DNA of 64,000 nucleotides from NCBI GenBank assembly GCA_033065855.1, contig JAVXUO010000092.1:1-64000 (forward strand), written 5' to 3'. The stretch comes from Escallonia rubra (lineage: Eukaryota; Streptophyta; Magnoliopsida; Escalloniales; Escalloniaceae). Numbering within the stretch: position 1 is the stretch's first letter; the number at the start of each line of letters is the position of its first letter. Under the pieces are notes generated by a model. That model had not been told where the DNA came from. It searched no databases and saw only the letters and a list, made by a program, of their open reading frames with translations. Shown here piece after piece: positions 1-11,150 of the stretch. The position numbers were made by a program, and so were the translations under genes.

Positions 1-412
1 TATTAAACGAGCCGAGCATGAACATATCAAAGTGTTCACGAATGTGTTCGTGAACAGCTCGTCTGGATAATAACTTAATAATATTATATGTTTAAAACTT
101 AAAAGTCGTATAACTTAATTATAATATAAATTATTTTAAACTTAAAAGCCCTAAAACCACTTAGACAATTGGACCAAGTAAATTGTAGTTCTGATTTGGA
201 GTAATTATTCTGAACGAGAACACGAGTTTTTAAGTTCGAGTTCGGTCCGTACAAATAAACAGACGAATTCGAGCCGAACACGAACTTTGTTAAACGAATC
301 GTGAACGATTTCAAACAAAAAATTGAAGATTAAATGAACATGAACACGACCTAAAACTAAACAAACGAGTTCGAACATATCGCTGTTCGGCTCGAATTCG
401 TATACAACCCTA
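1..412. mobile_element. Left-edge transposon remnant with repeated gaac/cgag motifs
   Basis: The stretch is rich in short GTTCGTGAAC, GAACACGAAC and CGAGCCGAGC motifs on both strands. It ends near 412 in a segment that reads on the minus strand as AGGGTTGTATACGAATTCGA followed by GCCGAAC. Termini of this form (GGGTTGTA, then repeated cgagc/gaac words) are common in small non-autonomous plant DNA transposons. The left terminus lies outside the window, so neither inverted repeats nor a target duplication can be shown. The short open frames here are not gene-like. Confidence 0.35.
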
Positions 413-2518
413 CACGGGACCATGGTTGTCGGTGATTCCGAGGGTCCTCAAATGATGTTGGTCCAGGGATGTCTCTGATTGAAGACTGTGAGGGGTCTCG
501 ACTTACTGTTGGTAAGATCTGGTGATTCTGGTGGTTTCGGCCAATAATTCTATTGGCTTGGTGGACAGTCGATGATTCTTCGGAAGGTGGACAATTGGTT
601 GTTTGTTTGAAGCTTTTGACGATGGTTTGCTCGAGTGCTCTCTGGGGATTGACAGCCGTGTGATGGCCGGAGAAGGTGGATTTTCCGGTGCCAGCGTGGA
701 TGCATGGGGCTTGATGCCACGTTACAACGAAGGGGCCACATGTTTGAGGCTGGCTAGTGGTGGGCTGCTTATTAGTGTTGTTTTATTGGCTGTTTTTTTT
801 AATCTTTATCTGTTTTAGTTTGTAGTCATTTGTTTTTATCTTGTTTCTAGCTATTTTCTTTAGCTAGTTAATTATCCCATAAAATAAGCTTAAAATAAAA
901 TACAAAAATACAATTTTTTTTTTTAAATTTCAAATAATGGTCCTTTTTCTTTGTGATCTATTTTCTGTCTTTTGGTGTTACCTATTGAATTGGGTTATCA
1001 TCCGTTATTAGCACTGTATTGTATGACAATGTAATCCCAGAAGTTTGGGCTGTTAGCCTCGTTTATTTTCTGATGATATATACTTATGATATATGTCAAT
1101 TTTTTTTATGGACCCTCGTATACTATATATAGTTAGGGGTAAGCATTTAAACCGTTGAAACGATCTAACCATGAAAACTAAACCGACCAAGTCGACTAAT
1201 TCTAAACCGATCGTAAAAACAGTTGGTTTGACTTTGGTTTTTTTTTTTTTTTTCCCAAATTGCATGTTCGGTTCGGTCGATTCCATTTGGATTTTTTGAA
1301 ACCCATATAAATCGAATCGACTGTATGTAATATATAATACTCCGTATAATATTTTTAACCTAATCCTAGTTAATTTTACTAACAGACTTAGTTAAACTTA
1401 ACTCATTCATATAAAAGGCAAGTAACTCTAAATTTCATTAATCCTAACCCGTACTTTTCTTTCAGTCGCCACCAGATTTGTCGATTGCTCCACGCCTCCA
1501 CGGCAGCGCCTCCAATTTCACCACGACAGCGCCTCTCTCATCAACGTCTCTCCTATAACCGTCGTCTCCACCTCTCACGGCTGCGCCTCCATCTCTGACG
1601 TCTCTCCTCGCGCCGCCACCTCCATCTCCCACGCTTGCGCCTCCATCACTCCTGTCTCTCCTCTTGCCGGCGCCTCCAATCTCTTCCAGTCTCCAAGTAC
1701 GAACGAAGTAATATCTCCCTTTCTCCTCTCCTCCTCTGTTTCTTCTATTTTCTCTTGTTTCTTGACTCTTTTCTCTTCAATTTCTTCTCTTCTCCGCGTG
1801 ATCTCACCAAATACACCAAGTACAGAATACTAGAATAGAATAAAACCACTTGATGACTTTACTAAACACACACAATGATGCCCGAATTTTGTGGGTTTAT
1901 TTGAAATAAAAAATAAAATTGGTTTGAATCTTTAGATACCTGTTTTACTAAATACACACAAAGATTAGGGATTTTTGGGTCACTACCATATGCTGAAATT
2001 TTGGGTTTGATTGAAATAGAATAAGGCGTAGCTTATACCTTTATTTCCACGTCAAAAGCCTTGGAATCCAAAGGCTTTTCAATGCTCTTATGATCATAAG
2101 CCACCAATTTTCATTTGCTCTCCAAAATTGCCAAGTACTTTATTTTTACTGCATTTCGTATCTGTCCACGTTCACCCCAATCTATTATTATTATTATTTT
2201 TTTAGTCAAAGGTCCTTATATTCATTAAGCTCAAACGATCATTTACAAACTGTTATTGAAAAGACATACTATATACAATTGTCACTACATATTCATTGTC
2301 CTTAGTATGTTCCTGTCCAACCCCCAACTATTATCTTTTGATGCATATCCAAAAGAATAATTCTTAACATTTTATAAGGGACCTCATATCTATTAATTTC
2401 TGGACTTTCTTAAAATTCTATTGTTAAGAGGCCTGCCATTAAATTGAAGCGACTTTTATTTGGATTTAAAAAAAAGGCCACGGTCCGCCAAAATTTGGTG
2501 CCAATACCACCTTATGTC
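413..2518. other. Intergenic DNA, no gene recognised
   Basis: I see no domain-bearing frame. Positions 1130-1310 contain words of the ggttcggttcgg / aaccgaccaa kind found in small plant transposons, plus a long T run. Positions 1490-1800 are pyrimidine-rich (repeated gcctcca / ctctc words) and switch abruptly from the AT-rich surroundings; this could be the 5' part of an expressed region but carries no convincing ORF. The segment just before 2519 would contain the 3' UTR of the minus-strand MYB gene. Confidence 0.5.
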
Positions 2519-4514
2519 TCAAGTGGCTCCTACTCCAAGAAAATCAATGAAGAACAGCTTGTTCTTCTCCTCATCTTGCCTACACAAGTAGAGTTTCAAA
2601 TTGGTCCCGTTAATGGCAGCTGAGTCGGCTATAGACACTTCTGAGTTTGAATCTGAGTAACCAGATTGATCCACGTCTACAATCATCGCTGCTGGCCCTG
2701 TGCCATAAAACTGATCAAGCACCACATTTGCCATTTTCAACACTTTTTCCTCTCCTGATGAACCTAAAAGCCAAAAGGGATTAATAAATCAGCACACAAC
2801 CAAAAGTTCCATATGTAATCCTACCAAGAATCAGCCTCCGGTTTCCTTTTCTAATGAAAATGTTACTGCAAGGAAGTTAAAGCAATGCGAAGTTGTACCA
2901 TTTGCATCGACAGTAATATTTTTTTGCCAAGAACTTCAAGTAGAAATATGAAAACACGAGAATGAGAACCAGAGAAGGAAATAAGGCCAGTCCAAGACAA
3001 GAAGCAACAGCTTTGCATTAGTTAAAGTTGCGCCGTTTCAGGAAATTGGTTTGTAAAGTAATTTTTGATCAATGCCAAGAAATATTCTTGGTGAAAAGTG
3101 AGACTAGGAACGAGAATGGGTCAGCAACCTGAGCCTAATTTGTTGTGGATAGACCGTTTTCCAAAAAAATAAAGCAAGCTTTAGAAGTGGAAGAGAATAG
3201 GAGGAAGCATGATTATACCCATGTGCACACCAAAAGGCTGGCGCTGTTGGACTGGGCTGAACCTGGAGAGCAAACCAGGAGGCACTCCTTTGGCAGAAGA
3301 GAAAGTGAGGGAGAGATCAGCAGTACATGTTGAAACAGATTCGTCAACATTGTTGTCGTTGCTGCTGCTGGAGATGGTTGATTCAATAGTACTGCATGCA
3401 TTAAACATCTTGTTTTTGGGGAGGGTGGTCCTTACTAAACAAGTACTCCGGGACGTGGTGGGGTTTCTCCTCCTGTAAACACTGTCTCTCTCCCTGCGTT
3501 TCCTGGCCATGATGACATGCCAATGGTTCTTAACCGCGTTATCAGTCCTCCCAGGGAATAGCCTAGCAATCATGGCCCATTTGTTACCATACACACTGTG
3601 AGCAGCCAGTAGCCTTTCCTCTTCCTCCTCAGTGAAGTTTCTCCTGTTAATCCTTGGATCTAGCTGGTTAAACCATCTTAATCTGCAACTTTTCCCTGTA
3701 AGTATACTCAACCGGAGGACAATTAGTTAATTAGAGGAGGCCAGGTACACCAGCTCCAAAACTCATTAATACCCAGATTTCAAGTGTCAGTTTCCCATAT
3801 AATTAAATTGGAATCAACTTTCCCCCTCTCCCAAAACTTGCTTCTTCCTAAACAGAAAGATTGAAGTAGCGTTTCTGCAGTTCTTTTTCCTTATTCCTAA
3901 AAATTGTCCTAAGACATAATCAAAATCCCTTTTTGGTCATTCCAAGAAACAGAATAAAATTGAAAGAAGACGTCTTTCCTTTATGGCCTATCTCCATGTT
4001 TTTGCCCACCTAAACAGGTACTACTACAAGATTTCATTAAAGTCCATACGCCGTGGAGTAATCCCTGCAATTTACTATCCAAAATGTCCCCCCTTTTCAA
4101 TTTCTCTTTCCTCATTCCATAACCATAATAATATCATAAGGGTACCAACGAGAAAAAGGAAAGTGAGTGTAGCGGTGAGTACTACCACCTTTTCCAAAAG
4201 GCTAAAAGGAAAGAAGGGTTTCTTTTAACTAATTTGATTGTGAATTTACCTGATCTTCCTTGATGCTTTTCGGCAATCAAATTCCAATTTTGGGGACCAT
4301 ATTGAGTAACAATTTCCTTGAGCCTAGCATCTTCATGAGGTCTCCAATGTCCTCTTGCACAAACCTTTGTATGCCCACTACTCTTCCTTCCACTTACCTG
4401 ATCATCCTCACCATGGTTCAAAGAAAACCCTTTTCCTTCTCCCAATGGAGGACTCGCCATTTGAGAACCTTTAGACTCCCCAAGGTTGTCCATAGACGGA
4501 GAAGGTTCATTCAT
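2519..4514 (-). CDS. MYB105/117-like: R2R3-MYB transcription factor, subgroup 21 (MYB105/MYB117-like)
   Basis: Predicted nuclear DNA-binding protein of 328 residues from three exons: 4514-4250, 3695-3219 and 2763-2519. Both introns have GT-AG borders and the phases match (one base carried across each junction), giving GRSG|KSCRLRW at the first and HMG|SSGEE at the second. The R2 repeat starts at ARGHWRPHEDARLKE and keeps its three Trp. R3 has the usual Phe/Trp/Trp pattern and ends in GRTDNAVKNHWHVIMARKRRE. The first ATG (4514) gives an N-terminal low-complexity extension of about 50 residues. The C-terminus IDFLGVGAT and the ARGHWRP start are characteristic of subgroup 21; within it, NLIAEK.QGRSG and NKWAMIARLFPGRTDN look closest to the Arabidopsis MYB105/MYB117 (LOF) pair, which act in organ-boundary formation. 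That closer assignment is inference. Oddities: the frequent plant MYB intron inside R3 is absent, while a C-terminal intron is present. R2 has His in AEKHQGRSG where family members I recall have Leu. No frameshift or nonsense codon is visible. Confidence 0.9.
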
Positions 4515-4787
4515 GGTGATTCAAATTGAAAAAACCCAACAAAGCAAATGAAAGAAAAGGAAGGACGATCAGGGAAAATTACTGAGAAATCCTAAATTTT
4601 CCTCTGATCAGTAGAAAACTGCAACAAGAAGGGATGAAATGGGCCAGAAGAGCAAGAGAGGACGGGAACCCACACGGTTAGAGGAGAGGGTTATAGAAAA
4701 GAGAACGGGGTTTTGCAATGGAAGGAGACGGCTAGAAAACAAAAAGACAGGACGGGAAACCACATGATTCCCGCACTCCCTACTCGT

Positions 4788-4872
4788 CTACTCTCTCTCT
4801 CTGGAAATGCGTGCGTTACTCAGTGCAAGCAACTCGAGAACCGCTCGTGTGGGTGGTGGTCGGATATATGAA
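4788..4872 (-). promoter_or_regulatory. Possible core promoter / 5' UTR region of the MYB gene
   Basis: Read on the minus strand, a TATA-like CATATATC lies near 4870-4863, followed by a GA-dinucleotide tract (4801-4791), a combination often seen around plant transcription starts. It would give a 5' UTR of roughly 300 bases. There is no independent evidence of initiation here. Confidence 0.25.
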
Positions 4873-4954
4873 ACTGCCTTCTCTCTTATTGGAAAACAGA
4901 ATCCTCGTCAGTTGGTAAACTCTTTCCTCTTCGATGAATTCAAAAACAAGAAAA

Positions 4955-5045
4955 TTTGGCTAAAGTTACATGGCTAGTTAGTTACCAATTTGCCCTTCTA
5001 GTCTTTTTTCCATCTCATTATGGCTAAAGTTACATGGCTAGTTAG
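4955..5045 (+). repeat. 67-bp direct repeat copy plus 24-bp partial copy, left flank of insertion
   Basis: Positions 4955-5021 (starting tttggctaaagttacatggc) are followed at once by a second, partial copy of the same start (5022-5045, 24 bp, ending gctagttag). The complete 67 bp recurs without a mismatch at 6281-6347. The partial copy abuts the repeat-bearing insertion at 5046. The pattern looks like duplication during insertion or break repair rather than a normal short target-site duplication. Confidence 0.85.
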
Positions 5046-5060
5046 AGCAGTGGTCCATTA

Positions 5061-5454
5061 GAGGTCTACTAAGGGCTTGCCTACTCGGCTTGGCCGAGCA
5101 GAGGTCCACTAGGGATTCGCCTCCTCGGCTTGGCCGAGCAGAGGTCCACTAGGGACTCGCCTGCTCGGCTTGGCCGAGCAGAGGTCCTTTAGGGACTCGC
5201 CTGCTCGCCTTGGCCGAGCAGAGGTCCACTAGGGACTCGCCTACTCGGCTTGGCCAAGCAGAGGTCCTTTAGGGACTCGCCTACTCGGCTTGGCCGAGTA
5301 AAGGTCCACTAGGGACTCGCCTATTCAGCTTGGTCAGGTAGAGGTCCTTTTAGGGACTCGCCTACTCGGCTAGGCCGAGTAGAGGTCCACTAGGGACTCG
5401 CCGACTCGGCTTGGCCGAGTAGAGGTCCACTAGGGACTCGCCTACTCGGCTTTG
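5061..5454 (+). repeat. Tandem array, ten units of ~40 bp with internal palindrome
   Basis: Units begin gaggtccact or gaggtccttt at 5061, 5101, 5141, 5181, 5221, 5261, 5301, 5341 (41 bp), 5382 and 5422. Each contains an inverted repeat with arms CTACTCGGC and GCCGAGTAG around a 3-base loop, or a variant. From unit 4 to unit 8 the 'ttt' and 'act' subtypes alternate, giving an 80-bp higher-order period. The last unit degenerates after 5450. Confidence 0.93.
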
Positions 5455-5707
5455 TCCAATATGCTTCAGCTCTGCAGAGGCTAGGACCAATAACTCGTCT
5501 ACTTGGATAAAGTAGAGGTGGGGTCCGATATGCTCGTCTACTCGACAGAGGTTAGGACTTGAGTAGCTCGTCTACTCGGTTTTATCGTAGTTGTCGTCGT
5601 GGGGTAAATAGGTAAATTTGCCCCCGTCATATTTTTAGATGCATGCCACGTGTCCAGGGTAACTCAATGGTCACAAGATCTCATCCGTTGGATGAGTCTG
5701 TTGTTTC

Positions 5708-5715
5708 TTTATAAG
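5708..5715 (+). promoter_or_regulatory. TATA box of the inserted retroelement fragment
   Basis: TTTATAAG precedes a pyrimidine-rich leader by about 30 bases and an ATG by about 190. It sits downstream of the tandem array and upstream of the gag-type ORF, as expected for an LTR promoter. Confidence 0.5.
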
Positions 5716-5897
5716 GGTAAACCTTTTACCCTCTTCACAACTCATTTCATTTCTCAAAGTGTAGAGTGCGAGAGATCATCTTGGGCTTTATTTGAAGAAG
5801 ATTTCTAAGTAGAGTTTGAAGATCATCTTCTTTTTCAAGTAAGTTTCAAACTTGTTTTCAACTTTTCTTTTGAAATCTCTTGTTTTGATCTAAAATT

Positions 5898-6280
5898 ATG
5901 TCCAACGAGGATAAAGAATATGTTTCTGAGCCTAACGCTGATATACAAGGTGTTAGGATAGAGCCCACCTTTGATCCTTTATTTTTAGAAACCGGAGTTC
6001 CCTTGGTTCTTTTCCAAGAGTCAAGGGGGGTCCCCGCTAAGGAAGTTTTAAGGGAAAGTGCTCAGTCTCCTAAGCCTTTAATGCGCACACACTTAGAAGC
6101 AAGTTGAGTGGTTATGACTTGAAACTTCTACGGGAGCGTTGTGAAATTTCGCTGATTATAAAACTTAGACTTCTTGATGAGAATGAATAAGCTAATATGA
6201 CTACAATCGACGAGATTGGTGTTTATTGGGACATGTTCATCAATGGCTTTAGAGTTCCTCTTCATCCTTTCTTTATCAAA
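5898..6280 (+). pseudogene. Truncated gypsy-type 'putative transposon' ORF
   Basis: ATG at 5898 opens a frame (MSNEDKEYVSEPNAD...) that stops at 6107. From about 6078 the next frame continues with GYDLKLLRERCEI and, after one more stop, VYWDMFINGFRVPLHPFFIKF. The motif '.GFRxPLHPFxxxF' is typical of the plant 'putative gypsy type transposon' domain (Pfam family 04195, from memory). The frame is therefore broken by one frameshift and at least one nonsense codon. It is cut at 6280, where the flanking direct repeat begins, so nothing C-terminal is left. No function is expected. Confidence 0.5.
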
Positions 6281-6347
6281 TTTGGCTAAAGTTACATGGC
6301 TAGTTAGTTACCAATTTGCCCTTCTAGTCTTTTTTCCATCTCATTAT
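6281..6347 (+). repeat. 67-bp direct repeat copy, right flank of insertion
   Basis: No mismatch to 4955-5021. Beyond it the sequence continues as unique DNA (agctgatttacatg), so this copy probably retains the original junction of the locus. Confidence 0.85.
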
Positions 6348-6888
6348 AGCTGATTTACATGCCCTTTTTATTCCGATAAATAAATAACATCCATACTTTA
6401 TGTGTTTGGATTCAATTGGTAGGATCTTTATATGTTAAACCTCAATTTTTTTTTACTACAATTTTCACTACTAAAATACAACCAAATACGTGTTAAACTA
6501 TAATTGATCAGAAAGTAGCTTTCAAACTCACGACTTCTAACTGTACCATCCCGACATTCCTTACCCCACTTCATAATACTACCTCCTCTTCGGTGCATAA
6601 CACGGGATTTTAACTAGTAAGTAAGTATAAGTAATTACATACCATCACTACTGAAATAATTTGTTGCCGGACAGATCCATTGATATGAAATATCGTATAC
6701 TAACCTTTTTTGTCCTTATGACTGTACCATTCCAATAATTAAACGGTTGTCAATATGAAGACCCTTAAGATCAACAATTAACTTGAGCTAAAGTCACATT
6801 CCAGATCATATTTTGATACTTGGAATCTATTTGGTTTAAGTTGGGGATGACAAAAGTTCGTCTATCCCTGATTGATTAAATATTCACA

Positions 6889-7795
6889 GAGTCAACGTGG
6901 CACACACAACGTGTGTGCAAATATTAAGTTAAATAATATAATTTTTGTTAAAAAAAAAATCAAGCATCGGGTATAAGTTTTTATTATCACATTCGGTAAA
7001 ATAAAAATAAAATTACGGAAACCAAACGTATCATTTTAGGTAGTTATTCACTACTTAAACTTTTATTTTGTGACATTTTAAAAAAAAAATTATGGAATGC
7101 CAAGTATCACAAAGTTAGGTAGGTAGTTGTATAACACCAAAATGGGTGTTACACTGAAAGTGGTGGTCTCATTATATGTAGTACGAGTCAACGTGACACA
7201 TGTAATGCGTGTGCAAAAATAGAGTTAATGATATAAAATTTATTAAAAAAATCAAGCATCAAGCATCACGTATAAGTATTTAGTTTCACATTCCATAAAA
7301 TGAATTTTAAATTATGAAAACATAACATGTCCTTAAATATATTTTAAATTTATTTTCTAAAAAAACTGTAGAATGTCAAATGTCAACATTCTGGATAGGT
7401 ACCTATCGTGGCACACAGAATTGTAAAAATGAAGTTGGTAATATGATATTTTTTTTTATAAAAGCAAGCTTAACCTTTAGAATATATTTTGACTATATTT
7501 TTTTAATGAATTTAAATGGCCCATGTGCAACAGTAAAATTGTTTGAAATTTGTTAAAAAATCAAGCATGATATATAAGGGTATTGAAATTAGAAAATCAA
7601 ACATGTATTTAAGGAAGTTATTTAATATTTAATCTTTTTGTTTTGTGTATTTTATAAGAAAGTTTTTATAGTGCCAAGTGTCACAATTCTTAGAATGTCA
7701 CATGTCGTAATTTTAGATTAGTAGTTATGTAATACCAAAGTGATGTTACACAAAAAGAAATTTTCCCTTTATATGTAGTATATGTATAAATAGAT
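6889..7795 (+). repeat. Diverged tandem repeat block (~300-bp units), AT-rich
   Basis: Two clear units start at 6889 (agtcaacgtggcacac) and 7184 (gagtcaacgtgacacatg). Each continues with a gtgtgcaaa segment, an A-run, aatcaagcatc, then a gccaagtatcaca/gtcaaatgtcaac segment. Further partial copies occur around 7440 and 7540-7795 (aaaaaatcaagcatgatat ... gccaagtgtcacaattct ... atgtagtatatg). Units are interrupted by indels and no coding frame is conserved. Origin unknown. Confidence 0.65.
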
Positions 7796-8191
7796 AAATT
7801 TGCCTCATTCCTATTTGCCCGAAACTCATTTGAAGCCTCCGCATAAATAAGTATCATCTTGGTGGGCGGGGCGGGGCTCACCCCTAAACTACCATCCCTA
7901 AACGAATTTATTGTTTAAAAGTTATCATCAAGTTCTTTGGAGGAAAGACTGACGGAATTATTTGAGCCTTGTACGGACATTTATTGAGCCTTGTGAGCTT
8001 ACTATAACGTTGACAAGGTAAATGGCAAGCGAATTAGTTTGGTGACCCTAAAAGTTCTTGTTTTTCAAAGTTATATCTCGTATGAGGTCTATGGAAAACC
8101 ACGTCATATGGGTCTAATCTTTGGCATGTGGCAAATGTACAATTCCTTGTTACGAAAACCAGCACCGAATCTGAATGTCTATTAAAAACTA

Positions 8192-8557
8192 CTTCCTCCT
8201 TCTTACATAATTCGATTATTTTTTTTTCACGCATATTAAGGATTTTAGTCATATATTGTGTATTTCTCATTCTACTCTTTAGAGAGGAAGGAAAGAAAGT
8301 GGATCAGAAGAGAGAAAAAGAATTAGAGGAGTGTTAATCTGGAAAGAGAAATATAATAAAAAGTGTAAGAAGCTGGGCTAGGTGAGAGAAAATGAGTTGG
8401 TTGAGAGTTTAAATGTGGAGAGGGAAATAGAATAAAAAAAGTATAAAAATGAAAAATATGTAAAAGTACCTATAAATTTTTTCTTAATCTGAAAGTAATC
8501 AATTTTATGGGACGGTCCAAAAAAATAAAATGATCAATTTATGTGCGACGAAATGAG
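8192..8557. mobile_element. Stowaway-type MITE, 366 bp
   Basis: Flanked by TA at 8190-8191 and 8558-8559. The left end reads CTTCCTCCTTCTTACATAAT and the reverse complement of the right end reads CTCATTTCGTCGCACATAAA. Beyond this the two ends continue in parallel (TTCGATTATTTT versus TTGATCATTTT). The CTYCCTYCG-like start, TA target and size fit the Stowaway (Tc1/mariner-derived) family. The interior is AT-rich and non-coding. Confidence 0.8.
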
Positions 8558-8599
8558 TACTTCTTTAAAATTTAGTTTGGAGTAGTGCTATAGCATAAT

Positions 8600-9051
8600 A
8601 ATAATTTGTCAGCTTATAAAAATGAACTGCTTGCATCTTATTATATTGCTTCCTCACTCGGACTTACTTTTGCACATCAAAGCTAGTGCCGAGAGAGGTG
8701 GCGCTGATTTCTACACCCGCTTTTTGTGTAACATAACTGCTTGTAGCCAGCAGGTGCATTCTATGCACATCAACCTAGGCACGGATTCTGTACTGCAGCT
8801 CTCCTCAGCATTGACATGCTTTGCTTTCGCTTCCCGACTTGGAGGAAAGCAAGAATGGTTTGAGAAAAGTTAGCGTGCAGTTTTTGGTTTCTTCTTTTTT
8901 GAGCTTGTGTGGTGTTTTGTCTGATGGCTACCGCATGTTTATTCTCTCCCTTCTCCCCTTCCCTTTTGCGGGGTTCCCTTTGGAAACCTTGTAAATATTG
9001 TACATACTGTTGTTGCTCTTTGGTATATTTTTCTTATTCTACTAAAAAAAA
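8600..9051 (+). mobile_element. Possible LINE 3'-end remnant with A tail
   Basis: The segment ends ttggtatatttttcttattc followed by tac and A(8) at 9044-9051, a form typical of plant L1-type 3' ends. Upstream an open frame runs 8622-8873 without a recognisable domain. No RT or RNase H motif is left, so the call rests on the tail alone. Confidence 0.3.
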
Positions 9052-10144
<1,093 letters not shown>

Positions 10145-10465
10145 ATGAAGTCACTTGCATTTCTTGGTTCCCGCATTTTTCTTTGGGTTAATTACAAAAC
10201 TGTCCCCCTGAGGTTTATACGTTTTTGCACTTTGCCCCTCGTGTTTACAATTTTTGCAATACTGTCCCCGAGGTTGACAAAACCATTGCAAACAGCTCCA
10301 AAATTGAACGTTCGTTCAATTAAATCGTCATGTGCGGTGCACATGCCATTTTGGCATGGGCAAAATTGTAATTTCCCCTTCCCTATCTTCCCCACTGTGT
10401 TCATCTCTCTCTGTAAGACCTACAGGAAGCACCTTCACCTCTTCGCCTTTCCATTTACTTCTGCA

Positions 10466-10905
10466 ATGGCTTCAATCACAGCTGAAATAACCCATCAATT
10501 CCCACCAATTTTTCGAGTCTACAAAGATGGTCGCGTTGAACGCTACCCAGAGAGCCCTTACATTGAACCAGCCCTCGATCCCGAAACCGGCGACAAGGCA
10601 AAGGACGTCGTGATCTCGTCAGAACCCAGCACAGAATCACCGGCCCAGAAGAGAAGCTCCCTCTAGTTCTCCATTACCACGGTGGAGCCTTCTATACCGG
10701 ATCACCCTTCAACGCCGTAACCCTCAACTTTTAACCTCTTTCGTCTCACTGGCCCGGGTCATAGTTGTGTCCGTCGACTACAGGCTCGCTTCGGAGAACC
10801 CGCTGCCAATCCCTTACGAGGACTCTTGGGCCTCATTGCAGTGGGTTGCAACTCATTTCGGTGGGGAAGGACTTGGAAATCACATGCAAGGATGATGTAG
10901 TTCAG
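10466..10905 (+). pseudogene. Carboxylesterase (CXE / HIDH-like) 5' fragment, broken
   Basis: ATG at 10466 begins MASITAEITHQFPPIFRVYK, followed by DGRVERY and P.LDPETGDKAKDVVIS, the N-terminal pattern of plant alpha/beta-hydrolase carboxylesterases (2-hydroxyisoflavanone dehydratase family). After a small deletion and frameshift near 10630 comes LHYHGGAFYTGSPFN, containing the HGG oxyanion-hole motif. A second frameshift near 10722 leads to VIVVSVDYRLASENPLPIPY and EDSWASLQWVATHFGGEG. The sequence then stops matching near 10900, before the GDSAG nucleophile region, so the catalytic Ser, Asp and His are absent. Intact family members run to about 310-340 residues; less than half is present here. 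This is a truncated, non-functional copy. Confidence 0.85.
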
Positions 10906-10919
10906 CCAGAAAAAATGCT

Positions 10920-11150
10920 AAACTTTTGTTTTGGCTGATAAAAAAGAAGGAAGCAAAAAGTTTATACTTTTGATGTTAGCAAGGCCGGTCCAATATTTGA
11001 TCACATGTTCAATGAGGCGTTCCATCTCAAGTTAGTTTCTGGGCGAAAATTTCCCAAGTTTGAAGGCTTAAGGTTCACTCAACTAAAAACTGAATTATGT
11101 TTCTTGACCCCAGGAAAAGATTCACGTTGGGTTGGTCAACTTTATTGAAA
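10920..11150 (+). pseudogene. Retroelement gag-like scrap
   Basis: Reads KKFYTFDVSKAGPIFDHMFN then EAFHLKLVSGRKFPKFEGLR. This resembles a segment of plant retrotransposon polyproteins in which a 'YTFDVSKA..IFD.L' motif precedes a zinc-finger-like region. No intact domain follows: downstream frames to about 11800 are broken. It joins the carboxylesterase fragment abruptly at about 10905. Confidence 0.3.

Larger units (their letters stand above)
5046..6280 (+). mobile_element. 1.2 kb retroelement-derived insertion with tandem array and truncated gag-type ORF
   Basis: DNA between identical direct repeats (4955-5045 and 6281-6347). In order it holds ten ~40-bp tandem repeats (5061-5454), a GC-rich spacer, a TATA box (5708-5715) with downstream leader, an ATG at 5898, and a gag-type ORF that ends exactly at the right-hand direct repeat. 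Order and content fit the 5' part (promoter, leader, start of coding region) of a non-autonomous LTR retroelement. No terminal repeats, primer binding site or polypurine tract can be identified, so the element class is inferred. The exact identity of the flanking repeats points to a recent event. Confidence 0.55.

Noticed and set aside
5061..5454. CRISPR-like regular repeat spacing
   Set aside because: Units are contiguous 40-bp tandem repeats without unique spacers, in plant DNA with no cas genes.
10145..10465. N-terminal extension of the carboxylesterase upstream of 10466
   Set aside because: The open frame continues upstream but is hydrophobic and lies in a recurrent cccctgaggttt-type intergenic repeat; the family normally starts near MAS...EITHQF.
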